Under the pieces are notes generated by a model. The model worked only from the letters and a program-made list of their open reading frames with translations, did no database searches and was not told the DNA's origin. The translations under genes and the position numbers were made by a program. Shown piece by piece: positions 56,327-64,000 of a stretch of 64,000 nucleotides of DNA. Source of the DNA: Pseudomonas sp. TH31 (GTDB lineage: Bacteria > Pseudomonadota > Gammaproteobacteria > Pseudomonadales > Pseudomonadaceae); contig NZ_JAEKEZ010000028.1 of assembly GCF_016650815.1 (NCBI RefSeq), positions 1 to 64,000 on the forward strand, in the 5' to 3' direction. Within the stretch, counting starts at the first letter, position 1, and every line of letters starts with the position of its first letter.

Positions 56327-56414
56327 GTGGGAGCGGGCTTGCTCGCGAAGGCAATCTGTCATTCAACATTTATGCTGACTGACACACCGCCTTCGCGAGC
56401 AAGCCCGCTCCCAC
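56327..56414. repeat. REP-type inverted repeat
   Basis: 26-bp arms (GTGGGAGCGGGCTTGCTCGC... and complement) between the yjiX-like and yjiA-like genes. Confidence 0.85.
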
Positions 56415-56460
56415 ATTTGATTTGTATTGCTTTCTAATTTTGTGAAACAGGAGGTTCGAG

Positions 56461-57432
56461 TTGTCCTCTCCCATCCCGGTAACAATCCTCAGCGGCTTCC
56501 TCGGCGCTGGTAAAACCACGCTGTTGCGCCACCTGCTCAAAGCCGAGCACGGCCTGAAAATCGCCGTGATCGAAAACGAATTCAGCGACGCCGGTATCGA
56601 CACCCAATTATTGGGCGATGAGCCGGTGCAAGTGATGACGCTGTCCAACGGCTGCGTCTGCTGCACCATTCACACCGACCTGACCAAGGCCCTGTACCTG
56701 TTACTCGAACGCCTGGACAGTGGCGAAATCACCTTCGACCGATTGGTGATCGAATGCACCGGCCTGGCCGATCCGGCGCCAGTGGCGCAAACCTTCTTCA
56801 TCGATGAAGATCTGCGCGAGCGCTACCTCCTCGACGGCATCATTACCCTGGTGGACGCCGCTCACGCCGACACTCACCTGACCCAGACCATCGCGCAGGC
56901 GCAGATCGGTTTTGCCGATCGCTTGCTGGTGAGCAAACGGGATCTGGTGGATGAGGCGACTTTCAACGCGTTAAGTGAGCGCCTGACCCGCATCAACCGT
57001 CGCGCGCCAATCCGCGTGGTCGAGCACGGCAAAATTGATCTGGCCGAATTGCTCGATGTGCGCGGTTTCAACCTCAACGCCGACCTGGGTGGCGGCGTGA
57101 GCTTGCGGCCGGTGAGCAAGGCCCCGTCGATTGATCGTATTTCCAGCCTGGTGCTGCGCACCGACAAGCCGCTGGATATCGACAACCTCAGCGAGTTCAT
57201 GAATGAACTGCTGGAAGACCATGGCAAGCAACTGCTGCGGTACAAGGGTGTATTGAGCATCGTTGGCGAGCCACGGCGCATGGTATTTCAAGGCGTGCTG
57301 AAGTTGTACGGGTTCGATTGGGACACGGAGTGGGCCGAGGGCGAGGTGCGGGAAAGTGTGATTGTGTTTATTGCCGATGACTTACCGGAAGAGAAGATTC
57401 GCGAGGGGTTTGCGCGGGTGGCAGCGGAATGA
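56461..57432 (+). CDS. COG0523 GTPase (YjiA/CobW family)
   Basis: 323 residues. P-loop G12-FLGAGKTT, metal-binding C65-V-C67-C68 ('LSNGCVCCTIH'), 'VIECTGLADPAPV' and a degenerate G4 'LLVSKRDLVD'. The C-terminal domain has 'LLRYKGVLSIVGEPRRMVFQ'. This family handles zinc or other metals for client proteins. Start codon is TTG, with ACAGGAGG well placed. Gene order cstA-yjiX-yjiA matches the E. coli btsT-yjiX-yjiA operon, though a REP element separates the last two here. Confidence 0.88.
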   Translation: MSSPIPVTILSGFLGAGKTTLLRHLLKAEHGLKIAVIENEFSDAGIDTQLLGDEPVQVMTLSNGCVCCTIHTDLTKALYLLLERLDSGEITFDRLVIECTGLADPAPVAQTFFIDEDLRERYLLDGIITLVDAAHADTHLTQTIAQAQIGFADRLLVSKRDLVDEATFNALSERLTRINRRAPIRVVEHGKIDLAELLDVRGFNLNADLGGGVSLRPVSKAPSIDRISSLVLRTDKPLDIDNLSEFMNELLEDHGKQLLRYKGVLSIVGEPRRMVFQGVLKLYGFDWDTEWAEGEVRESVIVFIADDLPEEKIREGFARVAAE

Positions 57433-57455
57433 ATCCTTTCGTTCGTCAGTGATGA

Positions 57456-57529
57456 CGCCTTCGCGGGCAAGCCTCGCTCCTACAGGGGCGATGAGATACC
57501 TGTAGGAGCGAGGCTTGCCCGCGAAGGCG
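57456..57529. repeat. REP-type inverted repeat
   Basis: 31-bp perfect arms (CGCCTTCGCGGGCAAGCCTC... and complement) with a 12-base loop, between converging genes; likely acts as a terminator region. Confidence 0.85.
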
Positions 57530-57531
57530 AT

Positions 57532-58221
57532 CTAACCGGCGACACGACTTTGGCTGATTGTCGGCTCCCGGTTCAGCAATTCCATTTCCAAATGATCCAG
57601 ATGCCGGCTCAGCAACGTCTCGGCCGTCACGACATCGCGGCGCTCTAGCGCATTCAAAATCCCCTGATGCACCTGCCAAACGCAATAACCCTCCAAACCC
57701 CGATCAAACTGCGCAATCGCCAACGAAGTCAGCGGCACCAGACTGCCGAGAAAATGCGCCAGCGGTGCATTCCCCGCCATCTGCGCCAACTGCAAATGAA
57801 ACTCCCCCGATAACCGAATGGCCGGACCACGCGCGGTGCATTGGCGTTCGCCATCGATCAAGGCCCGCAGAGGTCCCAAGTCTTGCGGACGGGGTTGCTG
57901 GCAGGCCAGGCGCACCAGCGTGATTTCGGTCAACCGCCGTGCATGCAACATCTGCCGGGTTTGTTCGCTGTCGAGCGCGGCAACCCGGGGCCGATGATTC
58001 GCCCGAAGGACGACGATCCGCTCATGGGACAGTCGCGTCAGCACGCCACGAATCTCACTGCGCCTGGCGCTGAACATCTGCGTCAGGCTTTCTTCGGTAA
58101 AGCGACTGGCCGCATTAATGCGTTGTTCGAGAATGGCGTCGAAGACCCGCGAATAGAGATCGTCCACCCGGTGAGGAAAGGGCAGGGCGCTGAGTGTTTG
58201 CGCTGAGGCGAAGCTGTTCAT
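57532..58221 (-). CDS. GntR-family (FCD) regulator
   Basis: 229 residues. The winged helix ('LYSRVFDAILEQRINAASRF' then 'TEESLTQMFSARRSEIRGVL') is followed by an all-helical FCD ligand domain ('GEFHLQLAQMAGNAPLAHFL', with the His/Asp metal-site pattern partly visible). It lies 24 bp downstream of another GntR gene and could be co-transcribed with it. The nearby dicarboxylate carrier suggests an organic-acid ligand (inference). Confidence 0.85.
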   Translation of the reverse strand: MNSFASAQTLSALPFPHRVDDLYSRVFDAILEQRINAASRFTEESLTQMFSARRSEIRGVLTRLSHERIVVLRANHRPRVAALDSEQTRQMLHARRLTEITLVRLACQQPRPQDLGPLRALIDGERQCTARGPAIRLSGEFHLQLAQMAGNAPLAHFLGSLVPLTSLAIAQFDRGLEGYCVWQVHQGILNALERRDVVTAETLLSRHLDHLEMELLNREPTISQSRVAG

Positions 58222-58245
58222 GGCCAGTCTCCAGTTCGAAGCGGT

Positions 58246-58950
58246 TCAACTGCCGAGGTTGTCGTCCGGGATGTTCAGTTCGATACCCATGCGCTGGCCT
58301 TCCCGAAGGATGTGCCGGCGCATTTCGGCGCTGGCCTGGGCGCTGTTCTTGCTGCGGATCGCCCGCACCACGGCTTCGTTTTCCTCAAGCCGTTCGGCCA
58401 AATGCTCCGGCGAGTTGCGCAGCACTTCGGCACTTTGCTTGAGGGCGTTGCTGGTCTGTTGCACCACACTCTGGAAGATCGGGTTCGAGGTCAGGGTGAA
58501 CAATTCTTCGTGGAATGCGATGTAGGCGCTGACCCCGGCTTCACTGTCGTTGGCCTCCAGGGCTTCGCGCATGTCCATCAGGGTCAGGCGCAGCTGCCCG
58601 ACTTCCTTGCTGCTGATCGATTGCGCCACCAGCCCGACGATGAACGGCTCGAGGGTGTAGCGCAGTTGCAGCACGTCCTCCAGGCTCGCGCCGGCCACTG
58701 CGCTGTCGTGGCTTTGGCTGTCGCTGAGATTGGCCTCCAGCACCACCACGCCTTTGCCCGGCATGGAGCGCACCAGCCCGAGGGTTTCGAGCACGATCAC
58801 TGCTTCGCGCAGGCTCGGACGGCTGATGCCCAGTTGTTCGGCCAGTTCGCGCTGGCCCGGCAACATGTCGCCGGAGCGCCATTGACCTCGGGCCAGAGCG
58901 GCCCTGAGTTTTGCTACGACTGAAGTGACGACGGTTGATGTGGTGATCAC
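58246..58950 (-). CDS. GntR-family (FadR/FCD) regulator
   Basis: 234 residues. HTH 'GDMLPGQRELAEQLGISRPS' then 'LREAVIVLETLGLVRSMPGK' is the textbook FadR-subfamily signature. The FCD domain includes 'LEDVLQLRYTLEPFIVGLVA' and 'AYIAFHEELFTLTSNPIFQS'. The gene begins 108 bp downstream of the dctA-like stop in the same direction and probably regulates it. Confidence 0.88.
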   Translation of the reverse strand: MITTSTVVTSVVAKLRAALARGQWRSGDMLPGQRELAEQLGISRPSLREAVIVLETLGLVRSMPGKGVVVLEANLSDSQSHDSAVAGASLEDVLQLRYTLEPFIVGLVAQSISSKEVGQLRLTLMDMREALEANDSEAGVSAYIAFHEELFTLTSNPIFQSVVQQTSNALKQSAEVLRNSPEHLAERLEENEAVVRAIRSKNSAQASAEMRRHILREGQRMGIELNIPDDNLGS

Positions 58951-59058
58951 TGTTCGCTCCGTGAGTATTGATGACTATGGGTTGAGCGCCGAGAGGCAAG
59001 ATCAAAGGATCGTCCGAACGCGGCCCGAGCCTTCGGCAGCGCCTGCAGGTGTTGTTGG

Positions 59059-60372
59059 TCAGAAGTCCTGTTGGTGGGCTGGGGCCACAGGTTTTCTGGC
59101 CTGGAAGGTGTAACCCTGCTGGCCGGACAGTACTTTGTTCGCTCGTTGGATATCGATGTCTTTTTCCCAGCGAGCGATGGCCACGGTGGCGACGCAGTTG
59201 CCGATCAGGTTGGTCAGCGCCCGGCCGATGCCCATGAACCAGTCCACCGCCAGCACCAGCACCAGACCGACCACTGGAATGGCCGGGATCGCGGTCAAGG
59301 TTGCCGCCAGAATCACCAGCGCCGAGCCGGGGATGCCGTGGGCACCTTTGGAGGTAATCAGCGACACCAGCAGAATCGTCAGCAGGTCGGTCATGGCCAG
59401 CGGCGTGCCGGTGGCATTGGCAATGAACACGATGGCCAGGGTCAGGTAGATCGAGAAACCGTCGAGGTTAAAGGAGTAACCGGTTGGAATCACCAGCCCG
59501 ACCGTCGAGCTGCCGATGCCCAGGTGCTCAAGCTTGCGCATGATCTGCGGCAGCACGGCGTCGGACGAGGCGGTCCCCATGACGATCAACAGTTCTTCAC
59601 GCAGGTACTTGAGCAGTGGCCACATCCGCAGACCGGACAGGCGCATGACCAGACCGAGAATCAGCGACACGAACGCGGCGCACGTCAGGTAAAACAAACC
59701 GACCAGACTGCCCAAATGTTGCAGCGAGTCCAGGCCATATTTGCTGGTGGTGAAGGCGATGGCGCCGAACACGCCAATCGGTGCCAGGCGCACGATCATG
59801 CCCATGATGCGGAAGATCACGTGGCTAAGTTCGTTAATCAGACGGGAAATGCCCGAGGCCGCTTCGCCAACGAGGTTCAGCGCGCTGCCGAACAGCACCG
59901 AAAACAGTAGGACCTGAAGGATATTGTTGTCGGCAAACGCGCCGATCACCGAGGTCGGAATCAGGTCCATCAGGAACTGCGTGGTGGTGTGCATCTGCTG
60001 GCCACGCTGGGCCAGATCGCCCATGTCGGCTTTGGCCAGTTGATCCAGATGAATGTTCGCGCCACTGCCGATGCCGGTACTGAAGGCGAACACCAGGCCA
60101 ATCAACAGGGCGATGGTGGTCAGCACTTCAAAGTAGATGACCGACTTGAGGCCAATGCGCCCGACCTTCTTCAGATCACCCGCGCCACTGATGCCGCTGA
60201 CCACCACGCAGAACACGATCAGGCCAATGAGCATCTTGATCAGTTTTATAAAGCCGTCGCCCAGTGGTTTGAGCTGTGCGGAGTATTCGGGAAGGGTCAG
60301 CCCACAGATGATGCCGAGCACCAGTCCGAGAACCACTTGGAGGAAGATTGAACGCGAGCACCATCTGAGCAT
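59059..60372 (-). CDS. C4-dicarboxylate:cation symporter (DctA-type, DAACS family)
   Basis: 437 residues. 'PLGDGFIKLIKMLIGLIVFC', 'FLMDLIPTSVIGAFADNNIL', the re-entrant loop 'MGTASSDAVLPQIMRKLEHL' and 'VIPTGYSFNLDGFSIYLTLA' (substrate-binding NxDG region) define DctA/GltP carriers. 'GTASSDAVLP' is the DctA form, suggesting succinate, fumarate or malate. Followed by two GntR regulators on the same strand. Confidence 0.88.
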   Translation of the reverse strand: MLRWCSRSIFLQVVLGLVLGIICGLTLPEYSAQLKPLGDGFIKLIKMLIGLIVFCVVVSGISGAGDLKKVGRIGLKSVIYFEVLTTIALLIGLVFAFSTGIGSGANIHLDQLAKADMGDLAQRGQQMHTTTQFLMDLIPTSVIGAFADNNILQVLLFSVLFGSALNLVGEAASGISRLINELSHVIFRIMGMIVRLAPIGVFGAIAFTTSKYGLDSLQHLGSLVGLFYLTCAAFVSLILGLVMRLSGLRMWPLLKYLREELLIVMGTASSDAVLPQIMRKLEHLGIGSSTVGLVIPTGYSFNLDGFSIYLTLAIVFIANATGTPLAMTDLLTILLVSLITSKGAHGIPGSALVILAATLTAIPAIPVVGLVLVLAVDWFMGIGRALTNLIGNCVATVAIARWEKDIDIQRANKVLSGQQGYTFQARKPVAPAHQQDF

Positions 60373-60551
60373 GGGAGGAATCCTGGTCGGTGTCCTGGCT
60401 GCCGTGCGCTTACACGCATCAGATTCAGGACTTAATTATTGTGGTCTTACCGGTATGTCCAGTGCAGGCGCAGTCTACGCTCGGCTTTTTCCAGATGACA
60501 AGTGAAAATATAAAAATTGGCATGACCGGTCTGACCGGTGGTGCCGGTCCC

Positions 60552-60695
60552 TGTAGGAGCTGCCGAAGGCTGCGATCTTTTGATCTTGATCTTGATCTTC
60601 ATCGGTCTATCGAACATCAAAATCAAAAGATCGCAGCCTTCGGCAGCTCCTACGCGCCTGTGGGCGCTTCCGAAGGCTGCGATCTTTTGATCTTT
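60552..60695. repeat. Cluster of three REP units
   Basis: TGTAGGAGCTGCCGAAGGC... (60552), its inverse (60622-60653) and a third direct unit (about 60657-60695), with GATCTT iterations between. Fills the gap between dctA-like and glyA genes; no gene seen in 60373-60760. Confidence 0.8.
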
Positions 60696-60707
60696 CTAAC
60701 AGGCGAA

Positions 60708-60737
60708 AAAAAACCGGCCATCACTGACCGGTTTTTT
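60708..60737 (-). terminator. Rho-independent terminator of glyA
   Basis: AAAAAACCGG and CCGGTTTTTT arms with a 10-base loop, 24 bp after the glyA stop on the minus strand. The symmetry would allow termination in both directions. Confidence 0.88.
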
Positions 60738-60760
60738 ACTGCTGCGATTTAGCGGTGCAA

Positions 60761-62014
60761 TTAAGCGCCGTACACCGGCAGTTTCTTGCAGATGGTCTTG
60801 ACCTTCTCACGAACGGCGTCGATCACCGCTTCATTGTTCAGGTCAGCCAGGATGTCGCAGATCCAGCCGGCCAGCTCTTTGCACTCTGCTTCCTTGAAGC
60901 CGCGAGTGGTCACCGCCGGAGTACCGAAACGCAGACCGGAGGTCACGAACGGGGAGCGTGGATCGTTTGGCACGGAGTTCTTGTTCACGGTGATGAAAGC
61001 CTTGCCCAGAGCGGCATCGGCGTCTTTACCGGAGATTTCCTGCTTGATCAGCGACAGCAGGAACAAGTGGTTTTCAGTACCACCGGAAACCACGTCGAAA
61101 CCGCGCTCGATGAATACGCCGGCCATGGCCTTGGCGTTTTTCACCACTTGTTGCTGGTAAGTCTTGAACTCAGGCTGCAGTGCTTCCTTGAAGCAGATCG
61201 CTTTAGCGGCGATCACGTGCTCCAGCGGGCCACCCTGGGCGCCCGGGAATACCGCGGAGTTCAGCTTTTTCTCGATGTCGGCGTTGGCGCGAGCCAGGAT
61301 CAGGCCGCCACGTGGACCGCGCAGGGTCTTGTGCGTGGTGGTGGTCACGACGTCAGCGAATGGAACCGGGTTCGGGTAGACGCCAGCGGCGACCAGCCCC
61401 GCAACGTGAGCCATATCAACAAAGAGATAGGCGCCGACCTTGTCAGCGATCTCGCGAAAGCGTGGGAAGTCGAGGATCTGCGAGTAGGCAGAGAAACCGG
61501 CCACGATCATTTTTGGCTTGTGCTCAACGGCCAGGCGCTCGACTTCGTCGTAGTCGATCAGGCCATTGGCATCGATACCGTACTGAACGGCGTTGTACAG
61601 CTTGCCGGAGGAGGAAACGCTGGCACCGTGGGTCAGGTGACCGCCGTGGGCCAGGCTCATGCCCAGAATGGTGTCGCCTGCTTGCAGCAGGGCCAGGTAA
61701 ACGGCGCTGTTGGCTTGGGAGCCGGCGTGCGGCTGAACGTTGGCGTAATCGGCGCCGAACAGTTCTTTGGCGCGGTCGATTGCAAGCTGCTCGACCACGT
61801 CGACGAACTCGCAACCACCGTAGTAGCGCTTGCCCGGGTAACCTTCGGCGTACTTGTTGGTCAGTACCGAGCCTTGAGCTTCCATTACCGCAGGGCTGGT
61901 GTAGTTTTCCGAAGCGATCAGCTCAATATGTTCTTCCTGGCGCTGAGCTTCTTGCTCCATGGCGGCAAAGAGATCGGCGTCGTACTTGGCAATAGTCAAA
62001 TCACGGCTGAACAT
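60761..62014 (-). CDS. glyA: Serine hydroxymethyltransferase
   Basis: 417 residues. Interconverts serine and glycine with tetrahydrofolate. 'ELIASENYTSPAVMEAQGSV', 'GYPGKRYYGGCEFVDVVEQL', 'ANVQPHAGSQANSAVYLALL' and the PLP lysine in 'VVTTTTHKTLRGPRGGLILA' are all intact. The start at 62014 ('MFSRDLTIAKYD') is preferred over 62026. It lies beside morA as in P. aeruginosa (glyA next to morA). Confidence 0.96.
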   Translation of the reverse strand: MFSRDLTIAKYDADLFAAMEQEAQRQEEHIELIASENYTSPAVMEAQGSVLTNKYAEGYPGKRYYGGCEFVDVVEQLAIDRAKELFGADYANVQPHAGSQANSAVYLALLQAGDTILGMSLAHGGHLTHGASVSSSGKLYNAVQYGIDANGLIDYDEVERLAVEHKPKMIVAGFSAYSQILDFPRFREIADKVGAYLFVDMAHVAGLVAAGVYPNPVPFADVVTTTTHKTLRGPRGGLILARANADIEKKLNSAVFPGAQGGPLEHVIAAKAICFKEALQPEFKTYQQQVVKNAKAMAGVFIERGFDVVSGGTENHLFLLSLIKQEISGKDADAALGKAFITVNKNSVPNDPRSPFVTSGLRFGTPAVTTRGFKEAECKELAGWICDILADLNNEAVIDAVREKVKTICKKLPVYGA

Positions 62015-62139
62015 GGCGGTCCTCAAGGATCGGGGCAGAAAAGGGGGGCATTCTAACCCAATGGGTTTTAGATGGCATATGAAAGGACATCATGTCGCAG
62101 ACAAGTGGCGTTCATGACGGGATCAGCGGTGATTGTGCT

Positions 62140-62243
62140 GGCCTCATCGCGAGCAGGCTCGCTCCCACAGTGGATCTTTGGTGTTCACATTCATGGTGTT
62201 CACCCCAAAACCCTGTGGGAGCGAGCCTGCTCGCGATGAGGCC
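62140..62243. repeat. REP-type inverted repeat
   Basis: 29-bp perfect arms (GGCCTCATCGCGAGCAGGCT... and complement) between glyA and the morA-like stop; same family as 30776. Confidence 0.85.
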
Positions 62244-62263
62244 ATCAGCCGCACCTCGAAATG

Positions 62264-64000
62264 TCAGTCAAACATGAAGAGCGCATCATTACTGAACTGC
62301 GCCTCAAACCGGCTCGCCGGCATCGGCCGCCCGAACAGATACCCTTGAACCTCATCACACCCATGCTCACGCAGGAAGTCGAGTTGCTCATGAGTTTCCA
62401 CGCCCTCGGCGATCACTGCCAGGTTCAGGCTGTGGGCCATGGCGATGATCGCCCGGGCAATCTGTGCATCCTGCTCACCCGACGGCAGGCCGTCGACGAA
62501 GGTGCGGTCGATTTTCAGCACGTCGATCGGGAACTGCTTGAGGTAGTTGAGCGATGAATAGCCGGTGCCGAAGTCATCGACCGCAATGCTCAAGCCAAGG
62601 TTTTTCAAGCCGGCGAGAATCTGCATTGCTTCGCTGACTTCGCGCATCAGGATACTTTCGGTCAGCTCCAGCTCCAGGCACGCGGGTGGCAGGCCGGTTT
62701 CCTTGAGGATGTTGGCGATCCGCGTGCCGAGCTGGCCATCGGAGAACTGTCTGGCCGAGATGTTCACCGATACCTTCGGCACCCGCACTTTGGCTTGATG
62801 CCAGGTCTTGAGCTGGCGGCAGGCCTCGCTGATCACCCAGTCGCCGACATCCACCACCAGGCCAAGCTCTTCGAGCACCGGAATGAAATCCCCCGGCGGC
62901 ACCAGCCCGCGACGCGGATGACGCCAGCGCAGCAAGGCTTCGGCGCCGGTCAGGCGTTTGCCGTCGCCGCTGAACTGCGGCTGGTAATACAGCACGAATT
63001 CGTCCTGTTCCAGGGCATGGCGCAAGTCGCTTTCCAGCTCCAGGCGCTCCAGGGCGCTGGCGTTCATGTCCGCTTGATAGAACTGGAAGTTGTTCTTGCC
63101 TCGCTCCTTGGCGTGGTACATCGCGGTGTCGGCGTTCTTCATCAACTGACTGAGCTCGTTGCCGTCCTGCGGGCTCAGGGCAATACCGATACTGGCGGTG
63201 ACGAAGAACTCGCGACCTTCCAGCACAAACGGTTTCACCAGGCTGGCCAAGATCTGCTCGGCCACGTGAATGGCCCGGTTCAGCGCCACCTCACGGTTGA
63301 TGCGCGGTTGCAGCAGCAAGGTGAATTCATCACCGCCCATGCGCGCCACGGTGTCGTCATCGTCGACGCAACCGAGCAGGCGCGTGGCCATTTCCTTGAG
63401 CATGCGGTCGCCGGCGGCGTGGCCCAGGGAGTCGTTGATCGGTTTGAAACGGTCGAGGTCGAGGAACATCAGCACCACCCAGGACTTCTGTCGCTCGGCC
63501 GATTGCAAGGCCGTGTGCAGGCGATCCTGGAACAGTGTGCGGTTGGGCAGGTGGGTCAGGGCGTCGTAATAGGCCAGGCGATGAATCCGCTGTTCGCTGG
63601 CCTTGCGCTCGCTGATGTCGCTGAAGAAGCACACGTAGCTGGCCAGGTCGCCTTCGTCGTCGAGCACCGCCGTAATGCCGACCCACGCCGGGTAATGTTC
63701 GCCATTGCGGCGTTTGAGCCAGACTTCGCCTTCCCAGGTGCTGTGCTGATGCAATTGCTTGAGCACATAACGCAGGTGGGCTTCCTGTTGTTCGTCGACG
63801 GTCAGCATATTCGGCAACTGATCGAGAACCTGTGACATCGCATAGCCGCTGACGCGACTGAACGCTTCGTTGGCCTGGACGATGTAGCCGGCCGGGTCGG
63901 TGATCAGGATCGCCGAGGTCGAATGCTCGAATACCGTGGCAGCCATGCGCAGGTCTTTCTCGGCGCGGCGTTGCTGGCTGATGTCGCGACCGACCCCGAG
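62264..64000 (-). CDS. morA: GGDEF-EAL c-di-GMP enzyme with PAS sensors (MorA-type), 5' end outside window
   Basis: The frame runs off the right edge. Visible order: the end of one PAS, a full PAS/PAC ('STSAILITDPAGYIVQANEA'), GGDEF domain with 'MGGDEFTLLL' (synthase signature kept), and EAL domain with 'GAEALLRWRHPRRGLVPPGD', 'ELTESILMREV', 'IAVDDFGTGYSSLNYLKQFP' and 'AIIAMAHSLNLAVIAEGVET'. Catalytic motifs of both domains are intact, so it may both make and degrade c-di-GMP, controlling motility and biofilm. Identification as morA rests on domain order and its position next to glyA. Confidence 0.85.
   Translation of the reverse strand, partial: LGVGRDISQQRRAEKDLRMAATVFEHSTSAILITDPAGYIVQANEAFSRVSGYAMSQVLDQLPNMLTVDEQQEAHLRYVLKQLHQHSTWEGEVWLKRRNGEHYPAWVGITAVLDDEGDLASYVCFFSDISERKASEQRIHRLAYYDALTHLPNRTLFQDRLHTALQSAERQKSWVVLMFLDLDRFKPINDSLGHAAGDRMLKEMATRLLGCVDDDDTVARMGGDEFTLLLQPRINREVALNRAIHVAEQILASLVKPFVLEGREFFVTASIGIALSPQDGNELSQLMKNADTAMYHAKERGKNNFQFYQADMNASALERLELESDLRHALEQDEFVLYYQPQFSGDGKRLTGAEALLRWRHPRRGLVPPGDFIPVLEELGLVVDVGDWVISEACRQLKTWHQAKVRVPKVSVNISARQFSDGQLGTRIANILKETGLPPACLELELTESILMREVSEAMQILAGLKNLGLSIAVDDFGTGYSSLNYLKQFPIDVLKIDRTFVDGLPSGEQDAQIARAIIAMAHSLNLAVIAEGVETHEQLDFLREHGCDEVQGYLFGRPMPASRFEAQFSNDALFMFD

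Noticed and set aside
60755..62056. 433-codon plus-strand frame over glyA
   Set aside because: Mirror of a complete, canonical glyA on the minus strand.

Overview
The window reads as chromosome of a fluorescent-group Pseudomonas. It has high GC in core genes, Pseudomonas REP hairpins in many intergenic gaps, and a gene order at 48-64 kb that matches the P. aeruginosa block fpr-mscL-katB-ankB-radA-PilZ(MapZ)-cstA-yjiX-yjiA-glyA-morA. Species cannot be fixed from the sequence alone.

Layout. (1) 1-4.5 kb: the 3' end of a giant Ig-repeat, type I secreted adhesin, an OmpA-domain periplasmic protein, and three response-regulator genes, one with a degenerate receiver. (2) About 4.6-19.5 kb is an accessory, IS-scarred island. 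It holds a divergent CsrA/RsmA-like gene, two IS5-family (IS427-type) copies with CTAG target duplications plus the end of a third, an IS30-like element with a broken transposase, and fragments of ISAs1, IS21, a Tn3-type resolvase and a group II intron. Its cargo is a class D beta-lactamase fused to a RidA domain, a MacA-MacB-outer-membrane-factor export operon, and a DUF1835-type protein. A glycosyltransferase and a histone-deacetylase-like gene are truncated at its edges. (3) 20-24 kb: housekeeping genes (GNAT, tesB, HAD phosphatase, secreted hydrolase, YpfJ-type metallopeptidase). (4) 24-36.7 kb: a catabolic locus centred on quiC (3-dehydroshikimate dehydratase), aroQ and an NAD-type shikimate/quinate dehydrogenase. 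It also has transporters, TetR and IclR regulators, and a set of oxidoreductases and isomerases without assigned substrates. It probably feeds quinate, shikimate or related cyclitols to protocatechuate. (5) 37-47.5 kb: a DUF4160/DUF2442-like gene pair, trmA, a purine permease, a DJ-1 family protein lacking its cysteine, an MFS exporter, cioAB with its small DUF2474 partner, and rlmG. (6) 48-64 kb: the syntenic block above, interrupted by a dctA-like symporter with two GntR regulators, and ending in the 3' part of a morA-type GGDEF-EAL gene.

Annotation warning: at least ten otherwise intact genes carry single-base indels, nearly all one-base losses in short homopolymers (macA, macB twice, its outer-membrane partner, a YpfJ-type gene, an IclR regulator, an EamA transporter, an MFS exporter, the DUF2474 gene, rlmG; cstA has a one-base gain). 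The pattern looks more like sequencing error than gene decay. I therefore give those genes full extents and name the break.

The most novel object is the OXA-RidA fusion at 7296-8552. It joins a PoxB/OXA-50-like serine beta-lactamase with its S-x-x-K, S-x-V and KTG motifs to a full RidA/YjgF imine-deaminase domain behind one signal peptide, next to an IS and remnants of mobile DNA.
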